This document shows positions 1-13,100 of a stretch of DNA of 64,000 bases, piece after piece. A program made the translations under genes and the position numbers. Below the pieces are notes generated by a model. That model saw nothing but the letters and a program-made list of their open reading frames with translations, was not told the DNA's origin and made no database searches. Source of the stretch: Gonatopus flavifemur (lineage: Eukaryota > Arthropoda > Insecta > Hymenoptera > Dryinidae); assembly GCA_018340375.1 (NCBI GenBank), contig JAFFJZ010000001.1, forward strand, positions 47,422,001 to 47,486,000. The letters are read 5' to 3'. Every line of letters starts with the position of its first letter. The first letter of the stretch is position 1.

Positions 1-236
1 TGAATTTAGAAGCAACATCAGATTTGTTGGATTGATTGTATTTTAATGAAAAGTATAGACACCTATTTCCATGGCTGTTTCATATTTTTAGACGATGTTT
101 TTCCATCTGTTTCATATGAAAATCCGATAATTCATAGAAAAAAATAAAATTCTAAATAAATTAGAACCTTGGCTCACCCGAAAATTCAATTTCCCACTTG
201 CATAACACAAGAAAAAAAATTTTGTGCCTACATCTG

Positions 237-957
237 CACGGAAACACGGGAAGAAATGGAGATTGAAAATATAGTAATCTTCAATAAACATTTGAGAATA
301 TCTCTTAAAATCTGAGGATATTTCTTGAACTTGTAATAAGGATGAAACGGTTCACATACTGAGCACACAATTTCTTAAACTGGAAGAAAATTTTCTTCGC
401 CCTCATTCTAATAAATCCTTTTCCCGATGGAAAGAAATTCGGTTGAATGGGAAAAGTTTTCATCGAATTGAAACAGAAATATATTCCTTCTTGAATTCGA
501 AGAATGTGATTTCAATTCAATGAAAAATGTTTCCATCGAAATGAATTATTCTTCCCATTGGAAACAAGATTTATCAGGATGAGGGCAAAGAAATTTTCTT
601 CGAGTCTAAGAAATTGGGTTCTCAGTGCATTTTGATTGAATTCCACTTGAAAGAGGATCAAAAGTCGCGCATAACATTTCACAATTATGTCAAATTAACA
701 CATAAAACTGTAAAATATTTCACACAATCGTGTGTACTGCGTAGAAATGACCGAAAAATTTGTTACTGTGTTTTTGTTATTGTTTGTTGAATAATGATAA
801 TTTCTCCTTCTTTTTAAAGTCAAAAGCAACAAAAATGTGAACCGTTTCATGTTTATTACGAAATTAAGAAATATTCGTAGATTTTGAGAAATATTCTCGA
901 ATTTTTATTAAGGATTACTATATTTCTGATCTGCATTTTTCTTTTTCGTTGATAGAT
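237..957. mobile_element. Foldback element with a nested MITE
   Basis: The arm at about 255-355 (containing aaatatagtaatctt, gagaatat and gaaacggttcacat) recurs in reverse complement at about 835-945. The two arms flank a separate MITE at 357-627. Outer borders are approximate. No coding capacity is seen; this is upstream of ACC. Confidence 0.55.
357..627. mobile_element. MITE family A, copy 1 (271 bp)
   Basis: The terminal inverted repeat reads (C)ACTGAGnnCnCAATTTCTTA, followed inside by a GCCCTCATTCT block on both arms. It is flanked on each side by CA (355-356 and 628-629). Related copies of nearly the same length lie at 29536-29807, 59483-59753 and, shortened, at 58240-58471. Confidence 0.8.
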
Positions 958-1128
958 TGGAAAGAATATCCACTATTTCAACCCGATTAATGATAATCTA
1001 TAAACAGCAGAAAATGCAACAAGCGAAGATGAAACAATTCACATTGCTGATTTTAATTGTTTTTTGATAGATCGTTAGAACAGGGCCGTACATTTTGATT
1101 TGGAACGGTGGGTAAAAATTTGGAAATT

Positions 1129-2026
1129 TAAGGGGCTTTACCACTGTGACACTTTGAAAAAATCGATTTTTTTCTACCTTTTTCAATAGTTTGTATCCTT
1201 AAGAATATCCTGTCAAAATTCCAAAGCCGCATCTCAAATATTATCCGAATGCCAGCCTGCTAAAGAGCAAATGGTTGCCTCTCAAATTGATACGCAAAGT
1301 AATTACTTGTTGTAGTTATCACAATTTGGAATGAAATTTGTAACAGAGATAATTTTGTAGTGTAATTTACCGCAATGGACATTAAATGTACTCTAATTCA
1401 ATTGAAATCACCACATTTTGTTTGAAATATTAATAGAAAGTGTCCCGAAGTGTGAATCGATAGTGAAATCTTTGAACGAGTTTTTCTTGAAATGGAATTT
1501 CTCAAACTTGCTGCCATCATAACTCGAAGAGCAATCAACAGATTGACTTGAAATTTCAACTGAGTGTTCTCGGGTGTATTTCTTCTACGGTAAACCACGA
1601 TCTTTTCGATTGGATAATAAGTATCGATTTGACATTGGACAAACGACCATTTTTTAGGCAAAAAACATAGTTTTTTTTTTTCAAAACACTGCTATTTTGT
1701 CAGATTTCGATATTTTTCAAAAATCCTGGTCCACCGTACGGAGTATACCTTCTAGTTCAACGTCATTTTTGTTTTTTTTTTCATTTCAACCACTTAAGCG
1801 ACTGGTATGGTGGCAGCAGTTGGAGAACTTTTTTTTTACGCCTCCGAAGGCAGCGCATAAGTCGCTCGTTCGTCGATATTTTTGTACCAGAAAATTATAT
1901 AATATAGTTAAGTTATAAGTAAATATATCCTCAAAGTTTCAGAACATTCGATGAAATACTTTTTTTTTTCAAAAAATTTCAAAAAATTACCTATATTTTA
2001 AGCGTTCACAGTGGTATAGCCCCTTA
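1129..2026. mobile_element. Non-autonomous DNA element with TA ends
   Basis: The ends are inverted copies of TAAGGGGCTWTACCACTGTGA (1129-1149 and 2006-2026), each beginning with TA as in Tc1/mariner-type insertions. The interior has no long ORF. Internal text (TTGACTTGAAATTTCAACTG, then a poly-T/CAAAACACTGC block) resembles diverged sequence at 30560-30730, so this is a family. Confidence 0.65.
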
Positions 2027-2183
2027 AAACATCAAGAATCCTTTGTTGGAAGGAGGAATTATGAACTGATGTATGCTCACAATTTACATTTTAATTTTGA
2101 ATAGATTTGTATGAAGAAAGGTGAAAATATTTTGATTTGTGATTAATGTTATAATTACGTTCCAAACAAAATTCACCTACTGT

Positions 2184-2575
2184 CTCTAGTGAAATTCCAA
2201 ACGTGAACGAAGCGAGTATCGAAACAAATGAAACGTAGAAATGTTTCAATTTCCTCCTAAATTACACCTACACTGTAAGAAAACTTCCAAGAAAAGGTTT
2301 GGAAGTTTTAACCTAACATTTTTTGGTCAGTTCACAAGCATATAGTGGGTGAAATTGCAAAAGATTCTTGTCAATTGACAAATATTTTCTGGGAAATCAC
2401 AAAAATTGTTTGGAAATTTACAGAAAATTTGTGAGTTTCCCAACAATTTGGAAATTTACCAATCTGTAAGGTTTTCATCATACTTTTCTGCTTGGAAATT
2501 CACGAATATTTTTTACAGTGTAGAGGACCGTTTGTTACGCTTTCGTCGCGGTTCAACGCTTCATTTTCACCAGGG
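2184..2575. mobile_element. MITE family B (CCCTGGTG ends) carrying a nested MITE
   Basis: The left end CTCTAGTGAAAT and right end TTTTCACCAGGG match the family B ends seen at 48705, 48870 and 50582. The body has the family motifs AAACAAATGAAACG, TTACGCTTTCGTCGCG and ACGCTTCATTTTCACC. A different MITE (2271-2520) interrupts it. Confidence 0.65.
2271..2520. mobile_element. CACTGTAA-ended MITE, nested, TA duplication
   Basis: The ends CACTGTAAGAAAA and TTTTTTACAGTG are inverted, and TA flanks both sides (2269-2270, 2521-2522). Internal repeats of a GGAAATTyAC type word are visible. The element splits a family B copy, so it arrived later. Confidence 0.75.
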
Positions 2576-2936
2576 GTACACTATCTTTTCACCATAAAAA
2601 CGATTGAGCATGAACAAAATCCATGATAAATGAGCTATTACACTGAAATTAATCAAACAAAAGTTTGACTCGATTTTCTGAAAAAAATACTGTATTTTCA
2701 ATTGGATATCATAGTGTGTCAGCGAAAAATGGAAACTGGATTTTTTTCGGGTATGAATATGGATTATTCCAGCTGGATTTTTGTGGGTTGGGAAAAATCG
2801 TTGCAACCTTCAAATGCAGATTTCCCAATGCTTAGATTCAATACTATTTTTGCCATTCTCGTCTTGATATTAGTTCAACCCTATTTTCACCTCATTTTTC
2901 ATTCGAATTATCAACACTCCATTAACAATTATTGTA

Positions 2937-3130
2937 GGGGAGACCAGGGCTGGTTGTCACAAGGGTAGATTTTAACAACATCTAAAACTCCCATATTTTT
3001 CAATGTCTGATGTGTAAGCTTCTCAGAATACTCTGTCGAGTACCACTAGAGAGTACTCGAAGGAGCTCGAATGTTATCCATTGGAAAATACAGTGGTTTA
3101 GATCGCGTTACAACCAGCCCTGGTCTCCCC
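2937..3130. mobile_element. Tc1/mariner-like MITE with perfect 21-bp inverted repeats
   Basis: GGGGAGACCAGGGCTGGTTG at the left is matched exactly in reverse complement at the right end. TA lies at both outer edges (2935-2936, 3131-3132). The apparent 160-residue ORF at 3010-3492 starts inside this element and is not credible as a gene. Confidence 0.8.
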
Positions 3131-3132
3131 TA

Positions 3133-4146
3133 TCCCATGAATATTATGTCAACTCTATAACATTTGATCAACCCTTTATAGAAATTCAAGAAAAATCTAT
3201 GTTATTCTCGTGTCATCACTCATATTATTTTCATTTCATTACATCCATTGATTTTCATTTGGAAGAAATACTAAATTTTGAAAAAATTCAATATTTGAAA
3301 AATGAATCCTCGAAACAGCTAATTTCTGGCTGTTCGAGACACAAGCTTCTACTTCCAGAATTTTCTCAAGGTCTTCAAACTTCATTACCTCAAAATATAA
3401 TCCAATCGCTAATGAGTCGACTTGAATATAATGACTTTAATCTCAACATTTCATCTCGATTCTTCGCATCTTTGAACGATTATAAGAAATAGGTATTATA
3501 CACGCATGCAATATTATGCAATGAGTTTTATTATTATGTAAGGATAATGATAAACGATACGTACATTAATAGACTTCGCAAATAACATTCTCAAACAAAG
3601 TTTTTTCAACAAACTCTCTATCCATTCTTCCATCACAATCCTTGATAAATTCAAAACATCTTCAAATTGTTCGAAAAGTCCGAATGAGATTCGTTGCCCC
3701 TGAGTCAGGAAGATTAATGGCAAGGTCAAGAGACGAATGGAATTCAAGTACGTACTGTGGAAATCAATTATTCAGGGAATGAAAAAAAGGGAGAGTGGGA
3801 GGGAAAACATGATATGCGATTAACGAAGGAAATAATAAGGCGACGGAAAACATCGGTTGTACCTTTGTACGAGTTTAGAGGAATGACGTTGCGTGAAACG
3901 CTTAAATTAACGCTCCGACAAGTACTTTCTCCGTTGCCGTCATCGATGTTGTGTGTGTATTCATTTTCTTTCTCCTCTTTTCCTTTGGATTGACCCTTCG
4001 AAAATGTATCTGGTAAAAACCTATTCGATATTCTTATGATTCTAATGACCTTTAAAAAAGAATTGAGAAATCTCTAAAGGTAGTATTTAAACCCGCGTGT
4101 CATCATTTATATTTTTATTTATTTTGTTCCCATTTCTTTTCCTCAG
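3133..4146. other. Sequence upstream of the first visible ACC exon
   Basis: No exon is supported here. The short ORF at 3757-3993 (+) has no recognisable family, and the 3010-3492 ORF overlaps a transposon. The last bases, a C/T-rich tract ending in cctcag (4141-4146), form a normal 3' splice site for the exon at 4147. Confidence 0.5.
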
Positions 4147-4153
4147 GCCTAGC

Positions 4154-7100
4154 ATGTCGCAAGGCACGGTGATGATTCAAACGCAGAGTCGACTCCAGGA
4201 AAAAGATTTCACAGTAGCAACGCCTGAGGAATTCGTACATCGTTTTGGCGGTACCAAAGTCATCAACAAGGTGAGTCAAATATTTTCAATATCTGCCATC
4301 ATGGTAGCAGATTTTTCTGCGTTTGTTTTGTTTTTTTCTTCCTTTTCATTCTTAGTTCTGTCAGTCAAGGTATTGCTTTTTAACTCTGACCAAGGGTCAG
4401 GTTCAGTCTCCCATGCCTCGTATCTACAGTATTTAATTCTGAACGTTGACGACTGTCAACATAGATTAGTGTATTTGCGATGAGGTGATGTTTTTAAACA
4501 TTTTTGTTCGCTTTCGACCGGGCATATTTCACAATCTTCCCAAGTCCCTCTTGAGATTGCTCAGGTCTTTGTCAGAAAACATGTAACACGAAACCCATCT
4601 GGGATTTGTCATCTGTGCATAATGAATTAATTTCAATTTTTCATGGAATTAAAATAATTAAATATCAGTATTTTCATTCAGGAATGCTATCGCTATATTG
4701 AATGGCCCTGTGTTTCATTGATTTATTTTGAATTTGTGAGAAATCGGGTCGCAAATATAATTTAACAGAAGGAGAGACACAATGTAAACAGAAAAAAGAG
4801 GAAAGTCGAAAGAACGTTGACCTCATCTTTTCCCTCAGCGGCTCAATAATTGTTTTTGCAATTTGTTCATTCCCGGAAATTTCTACATGGTTTATGAGGT
4901 GCGTCTTTTGAATCAGAATTGTACCTTGATACGTAAACATATTGAGAACAAGAACAATTGATACCTCGATCATTTTTCGTTCTCATTTAGATTACTTTCT
5001 AAAATACCGTATTATATTTTTTACACCCTGAATATTGAACTCCGAAATGGAACATTCAGTGTAATTTATGTATCGGAAACTATTATTAGACAATTCGATT
5101 GGAAAATGATCTTATCATTCGAATAGTTCATAATTCCATGTAAATATGTTTTATATGTCGTGTTTGACTATTTTTCTGGAAACAAAAGTTTCTTTTGTGA
5201 TTAATGTGAACAAACTCCAACCAGCTAAGCAACTTTACAGTTGTGTAAAGAGATCTTTATAAGTACATTAATTGTTGTTATTGCGTCAGAGTAACGATTA
5301 AAATTGCATGCTCGAGATAAATCACAATGTATGTATCGTTACAACTAAAAAATTTCACTTGTGAGGGATAAGATTGATTCTATGAAAGTGATTAATTTTT
5401 ATTGTAAATTTATCTTAAAGTATATACATTTTGTGAGCGTATTTTGCTTGATAACTGCACTCACGAGCGTTGGAAATTCTATTATTTTACACTCGTACAT
5501 CTTGGCGAGGACAATAATTTATATGAAAACGGAAGTAAAAAAGTATTTAATAGTCGGTTAAAGTAAGAATTATAAATATTTTATATCGTTTCTCTCCTAA
5601 AACCTCAATTCACGCGTCCATGCAGGGTTTATCAATCGGTCCAGTAATAGGGTGTTACTGGATCATGAACGCTATTCACCGTACATTAATACGACCCATT
5701 GATGGTTCATCAAGGGTCAATTATATCAGATGATAATATACACTGTAAAAAATGTCTATTGGAAAATTCCTATATATTTATCTGAAGTGATTAACACATA
5801 CAATTTACTGCGAAATGTTGAGAAAAATCCCACACTAAGGAAACTGCATAGTCGCTACAATTAAAAAATTTTTAGTTGTCTTATAATAGTTGGTGCAACA
5901 AATTTTTCTCGTTCGAGGAGCTATAAATAAAGTTACAAGCCCATAAAATAATCAGTTCCCGTGTGAAAATTTTTCCCGGGCTCAGACCTGGGCCAGGTTT
6001 ATAATCCCTACTTGGAATGTCACGCTTTTCAATCTAGGCTCCGTAATTAGACTTGGGCATTGTAGTTCACTTCACTGAAGTAGTTCAGTATATCTCGTTC
6101 ACTAAATTGCAGTAGTTCAGTGATATACTTCAATTGAGCTAAATAGTTCAATTATTCTCGTGAAGAATAATCTAATGAAGAATTCGTAAATATCCATGAA
6201 CAGGGTCTGGACAACGATGTTGCAAAAATATTGTGTTCCAAATTTTATTCTTCTGATTTGGTATTTCATCCATCTGAAACCATTAATTTCGTAACATAAG
6301 TGATGGATCTATTTTCATTTTACAAACTGAACCAAGAATTTAAATTAGTTCTCACTTATTTTGAATAAAGTTCTCACAACTCAATTTAGTATCCTCTACG
6401 AACTATTTTTCGGTCCCATTTTCTTCTCCTTTTATGCATAATCTAAAATTTACAGTGAATCAAAATTGTGAAGGAAATATATTATCATAGTAAAAGATTC
6501 TTTTACTATGATAATATATTCTGCGCCCCTCTCTTTATGGCGATCACGCGATTTCTAGTAACACGCCTCCTCTATTATCCCGAAGGTTGATAAGTCTGAA
6601 TAAATTGTAGGAACTTCTGTTTAGTAAAAATCAGTGGTATAGACATGAAAATATCTAGTGTGAATTACTTAAGTATATCTTTATGAATCTCTGAACTGCT
6701 TCATTCGGCTCGGTCGAGTGAGCCGCTCTTTTGAACGCTCGTTCATGGTATCAAATATCCGGGCAAAACAATGGGAGCCAATTCGGGGCCTATATGGGCT
6801 GTGGGTGGGCATACCTGGATTGAGATATTCCAGGAATATACTGGCAATCCCAACTGGGACCCACATGGGACGTGGGTAGGCAACCTTGTATTGGATGGCC
6901 AGGGCCTAACTTAGAATGCCCTGGATTGATTTCCACACGGGTTGTGACAACAATAGAATATTTAGTTATAAGTTTTGATTGATGACACTACAGATATGTA
7001 CCTATTGACCGTTAGTTGTATCAACTAGTATATTACAGTAAGGGAAAATAAAAATTTTAGTTGATGGAATGAAAAACTCTCAAAGTAAATTGTTGCGTTT

Positions 7101-10100
7101 GTAGAACGCACTGTAAAAAATATAGGAAGTTTTTCTTCAAACTGTTGGTGGATTTCGTTCCCTTATCTGTGGAGAATTGTTTATTCATCAAAAATGAGGG
7201 ATTTTTTCACTACTCTGAGGAATTATTTTATTTTTTGGGTGTTGAATCCTGTGCGAATGAAGGAAAAGTCCATTTTCTTATTTCTTAGAACTCATAAGTC
7301 CCATCTTTAACCCTCTAGCTACAAACGTTGCAAATTTGCTACGTTTACTGCATTCACTTCTTCATAAATCCCAAGAGCATTTGGTTTCAAACACGATGAT
7401 GAGGAATTTTTATGGATTTCATTCGATGCGATAAAGATTCTTTCATACTTGATTGAAGGTTTGGGGACTTAGAACAGTTGAAAGGGGGAAAAGTTTGAAA
7501 ATTTCGTTTTCACCGATTTTAGATATTTTACATCACTTTTGATGTGAGGAGAAAAAGAAGAACATTTGTTCTCATCTCCTTCACGGGTTGATACTTGGAG
7601 GGTTAACTGATCTTAACTATTATGGTTTTTATTATTATATACCTTCAATCATCCTGACAGAATTGTTCAGTTGTCATGGCGAAAGACTTAACGAAATACG
7701 ACATCGAATAAAAACTGTTCTTGTCTCGAAAAAGTATTAGGTAGTTACTCTAACTCAAAATTTTCCTCACAACAACTATCATTTCAGTTGTGGCAACTCA
7801 CATTTTTCGTTCAATGTTGTTCCTGGCCAGGTATTGCATCACTTCTCTTAGTAGATCCGCATTTTACGAAAAAAGTTGTAACAAAATATCATACACTTCG
7901 ATTGATGTTAGAGGCGCCATAAACAAAAGAAAAACAATTATGTGGAAACGGTGTTACCTAATTTATTTTCCTGAGTATACCAAATATGGGGAACGATTCC
8001 AACAATCCCATGGCATGCTATGGCTGAACGGATAAATCCCCACACTTCTAATCCCGATGGTTCTTCACGCGTGAGGGTTGATTCCCTGATTCTCAGTACC
8101 CTTTTTCCACAGTAGTAACGCAGTGCAAGGGAAAAGGACGGTTGATGCTTTAGCTGAAGTAACTCCGCACTGTTAAAAATGTTTTGAAATTTCATAACTT
8201 TTCCAATTACATCCGTAACTGAAATTTTCAATTCTTGGTATTTGAATTGAGAATTCATTTACACGTGATTGAATTTTCAAATTTTTACTACATTTTATTA
8301 CGGATTTATGTATATTTTCGTAACTTAATTTTTCAGTTACGTGATTGGAAATTGCTTCCGTTACGTGTATTTGAAGTTTTGTCCAGAAATTTTTAACAGT
8401 GCGGGAACAAATCCGATGAGATAAAAAGAGAATAATAACGGTCGATGAGTAGTCGTAGAGAATTTCTCAGAGAAGGGGAGATAGTGTTTTTTATAGTTAC
8501 GAATAGTAAAATATAGTATAGACAACTATTATTTCAGTAAAAGTGAGAATCAAATATAGTGAATTCAAACAATCAAATTTTGTGACTACAACTTTGAAGA
8601 GTTGATGAAATTTATATGGTTATGGTAACTATACGGATACAATTGAACATTTAGTTTGGTCAATTATTTTTCGAAGTTTAATGAAAATATATTTGATGTC
8701 GTATTTTCATTAAAAAATTGAGCGAATTTTTCCATCGTCGCAAAAAATATAAAACTTTTCTCAGTGCATGGAGTTTGGAATTTTCAGATGAATTTATGAT
8801 AAATTTCATATAAATGTATCGGAAATTGATTTCCCGATCAGTGATTGAAAGTTCCGATTATTTTTTACAGTGTAGGTCCAGTGATGGCGGTGAATAATTA
8901 CCCACTTATGAAACTGATGATTGACCCAGTGATAAAACATTTTGAATTATGGCCTGAATTTCTGGTACTCGAACGTGGCCCATCAATTCATTCATTTTAT
9001 TGGAGGAAATCTATCGTTTTAATCGTTGAAATATCAAACATAGATATTTTTTCCCAATCCACGCCATTTTAAATTATGGATTCAATTTGTGTTCAACTAC
9101 TGAATCATCGAAATAGCAACTGAAAAAATTTTTTCCTCGATTGATTTTCTCAATTTCTATGTTATCCACGAAAAGTAATAGACTATATTTATATCAATGC
9201 CAAGAAATCTATCTTTGGGTATTCAATAGTAACCGTACATCCATCAATTATTAATTGTGCTCAGATAACTGGGCTTCTTTTTGACAGACCTCTATTATTA
9301 TTTGCATAAATAAGTACTGAGTGATTGAAATTAATTTGTAGTATGATGATAAAAGTTGTAGAATTATTGAAAGGAAGTTGGAATGACTTGTATAAGTGTT
9401 GTAAAAGTATCCCGCGATACCGCTTGTTTTTACGATAATGAGGCATTAGCTATCTCCAGAAATATGACAAATAAAAGCTTTCTTTTTTATTTTCATTCAA
9501 TATATACAGAATTTTTATTGAACTTTTTATATAGTTTTTCAACTATCATGAATTCTCTGAAGAATTTTAGTGAATTTTTAATAGCGCCTTTTACATAGCT
9601 CTTGAGAATTGATAATTCATAAATACTTTTCTGATCGTTCAACGATGATGAACGTTTTGATCTCTTCCATAAATAGAATTCTTTTTGTGTTTTAGCATGT
9701 ATATATATACAAGTCTCTTAACAGCACTTATAATAACACCTTCATTTACATCATTTATTCGTACTCGAATGAATGTCTTTCTTACAAATCACACGTTTTT
9801 TTAATACTAATTTCAACAATTTTTCTCATTCGATTCGCATTATCCAGTTAGCATTGGTTTTCGTATAATAAATTCTTTTGAAAATTTGAATTGAATGGAA
9901 ATCAACTTCGTACTGTATCGAAACTAAATCAAATAATCAAGAAATTTACCCGATTGATTTTGATCATTTTTCTTGGTTAGTCCTCATTGAATAGAAGCTG
10001 ATACAATTGAGTTTAGTTGACTCCTAAGCCGGCTGAACGTAGCTATCGTAGGAAATGAATGCACTCAATTTAAAGTGAATTCATTAAAAATTTCCGTACA

Positions 10101-13100
10101 AATCAGACTGATGTTATTGACATTTTGTTTCAACTCTTTTTCTCTAATTTTATCGTGATATTTTGTTCTTTGAATCAACGTATTTGTAAATTTTGAAAAG
10201 CTCTTAGAAACTTGTATTTTCTAAACGTCCGGTTATTGAATGAAGAAGTTGGAATTTATGGTTGTGAATTATTCACGTTATAAATTATCGAGTATGAGTA
10301 TTATATAGCGTAGTACTGATACGTTTCCAAACGTTACATTTGATCTTTCTTTCACCGAAATCATGAGAAAAAAAGTCGTCATTACCGTTCTCTTGTATAA
10401 TATTATGTCATAAGAGCAAGTTAAGGTAGTGTGTGACTAGAAAGAATGTGTATATTTCTTTGAGACATAGTACGAGGTACAAGGTTCAGGTAACGACCTT
10501 GTTTCAAATGGCTCGACTGAAATTTTATTGCGTCGAATTTCTTCAATTATTGATCAAAGATGGTTTACGTAAAGATGTATCTTACATCTTTGCTATTTAT
10601 AAAACAGTATTTTATCTGTGAAAGGGGGATATTGTGTCCTTTGATTATTCAATTTGTGACAATACAATGATTTACAATAATCAATATCTTGAGTTTTACT
10701 GAACACTTGTAAGAATTTTAGAATCTAAAAATTAAAATCGTAACTTTCTGTATTCCATCAATAAAATTAAAGAAATATTCTTTGAGTGAATGCGTTGAAA
10801 GTGTAAAATCTTGTTTAGCAATTATGCGAACGGGAAACACTAATTGTCTTCATGTTTATTTCAGGTACTAATTGCCAACAATGGAATTGCCGCAGTCAAG
10901 TGTATGAGATCGGTACGACGATGGTCATACGAAATGTTTAAGAATGAAAGAGCGGTACGTTTTGTGGTAATGGTAACACCAGAGGACCTCAAAGCGAATG
11001 CGGAATACATAAAGATGGCTGATCAGTACGTACCTGTACCAGGAGGTACAAATAACAACAATTACGCGAATGTGGAACTGATCGTTGACATTGCCATCCG
11101 TACACAGGTCCAAGCGGTCTGGGCCGGTTGGGGACATGCTTCGGAAAATCCTAAACTGCCAGAATTATTGCATAAAAATAATATTTCTTTCATCGGTAAA
11201 TCTTCGTCTTTTATGTCGCAGAATATTGTAATATTAATTGGTGTAATAAAATTTAAACCTTTGTGTGATAATTTATCTCATTTTAGGACCATCGGAAAGA
11301 GCAATGTGGGCATTGGGAGACAAAATTGCATCAAGTATAGTCGCTCAAACGGCAGACGTTCCAACTCTACCTTGGTCCGGATCGGAACTGAAAGCACACT
11401 ACAGTGGTAAAAAAATCAAAATATCATCGGAATTATTTAAGAAAGGTTGCGTATCCACCCCGGAAGAATGTTTAGCCGCCGCGAATAAAATTGGTTTTCC
11501 TATTATGGTGAAGGCTAGCGAAGGAGGAGGTGGTAAAGGTATTAGGAAAGTCGAAAATGCCGAAGAGTTGCCTGCTTTGTTCAGGTAAGCGGAAGAAACA
11601 AAGTTATAAGAGTATTTTTATGAATGGAAATGTAATAATGTTTTGATTTTTAGACAAGTACAGACGGAAATACCTGGATCGCCAATTTTTATCATGAAAC
11701 TCGCCAAGTGTGCTCGACATTTAGAAGTACAATTGTTGGCTGACAATTATGGAAATGCTATATCCTTGTTCGGTCGTGATTGTTCGATTCAGAGAAGGCA
11801 TCAGAAAATTATCGAAGAAGCCCCTGCCGTGATAGCGAAGCCTGAAATTTTTGAAGAAATGGAAAAGGTGAGTTCTTAATTTCACTCCAATGATTTATAA
11901 GAATTCCTGAATAATGAAGAGTGCATCAACATTTTGAGCGTGTATGTGTGCTTCTAGGCTGCTGTGAGATTAGCAAAAATGGTTGGATACGTTAGCGCTG
12001 GTACCGTTGAATACTTGTACGATACATCTGGCAAATATTACTTCCTCGAATTGAATCCTCGTCTGCAAGTCGAACATCCCTGCACAGAGATGGTATCCGA
12101 CGTTAATTTACCAGCTGCTCAACTTCAAATAGCTATGGGTTTACCGCTTCATCACATCAAAGATATCCGCCTCCTTTACGGTGAAAGTCCGTGGGGAGAT
12201 AGCCCTATCGATTTTGATCAACCCTGTCACAAACCTCAACCGTGGGGTCACGTAATCGCCGCCAGAATAACTAGTGAAAATCCTGACGAAGGTAAATTAT
12301 ATCAATCGTTATTCGTTTTAATGAATTAAGATTCAAAATGATGAATTGTTTACAGGTTTCAAACCAAGTTCCGGTACAGTTCAAGAATTGAATTTCCGTT
12401 CCTCGAAAAACGTGTGGGGTTATTTCTCTGTGGGAGCCTCCGGTGGTCTTCACGAATTCGCTGACTCTCAATTTGGTCATTGTTTCTCTTGGGGAGAGGA
12501 TCGTAACCAAGCTCGAGAAAATCTAGTTGTAGCTCTGAAAGAATTGAGCATCAGAGGAGATTTTAGAACAACGGTGGAATATCTGATAACTTTGCTGGAA
12601 ACGGAATCGTTCTTACAGAACAATATAGACACTGCGTGGTTGGATTTATTGATCTCCGAACGTGTTAGAAGCGACAAACCTGACGTTTTATTGGCCGTCA
12701 CTTGTGGAGCACTGCATATAGCTGATAGAATTATAACCGCCGCGTTCACTGGGTTCCAAACGGCTCTGGAAAAGGGTCAAATTCAGGCCAGCAATGATTT
12801 GAATAACGTTGTGGATGTAGAGTTGATAAACGATGGATACAAATATAAAGTTCAAGCTGCCAAATCGGGTCTGAACACTTATTTCCTCGTGATGAATGGT
12901 TCTTACAAAGAAGTCGAAGTGCATAGATTGTCCGACGGTGGTATGTTGGTATCCTTGGACGGGGCTAGTTTTACAACCTACATGAGAGAAGAAGTGGATC
13001 GTTATAGGATCGTTATAGGAAATCAAACTTGTGTTTTCGACAAAGATAATGACCCTTCTCTGTTGAGATCTCCATCCGCCGGTAAATTGATCGGTTATCT

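Larger units (their letters stand above)
4271..10864 (+). other. Large first intron of ACC (6.6 kb)
   Basis: It opens with gtgagt and closes with ttatttcag, joining a Lys codon to GTA (Val) in phase 0. No exon is recognised inside. It holds the elements at 5958-6941 and 8168-8401, a tRNA-like block near 8014-8110, a perfect hairpin at 6476-6520 and other CACTGTAAAAAAT ends (5741, 7109 and the reverse at 8874). Alternative promoters or first exons could be present but cannot be seen from sequence alone. Confidence 0.75.

Noticed and set aside
3010..3492. 160-codon ORF on the plus strand
   Set aside because: It starts within a perfect-ended MITE, has no recognisable domain and AT-rich, low-complexity codon content.
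3757..3993. Possible upstream ACC exon
   Set aside because: The translation does not resemble known ACC N-terminal sequence and no donor fits the phase needed by the exon at 4147.
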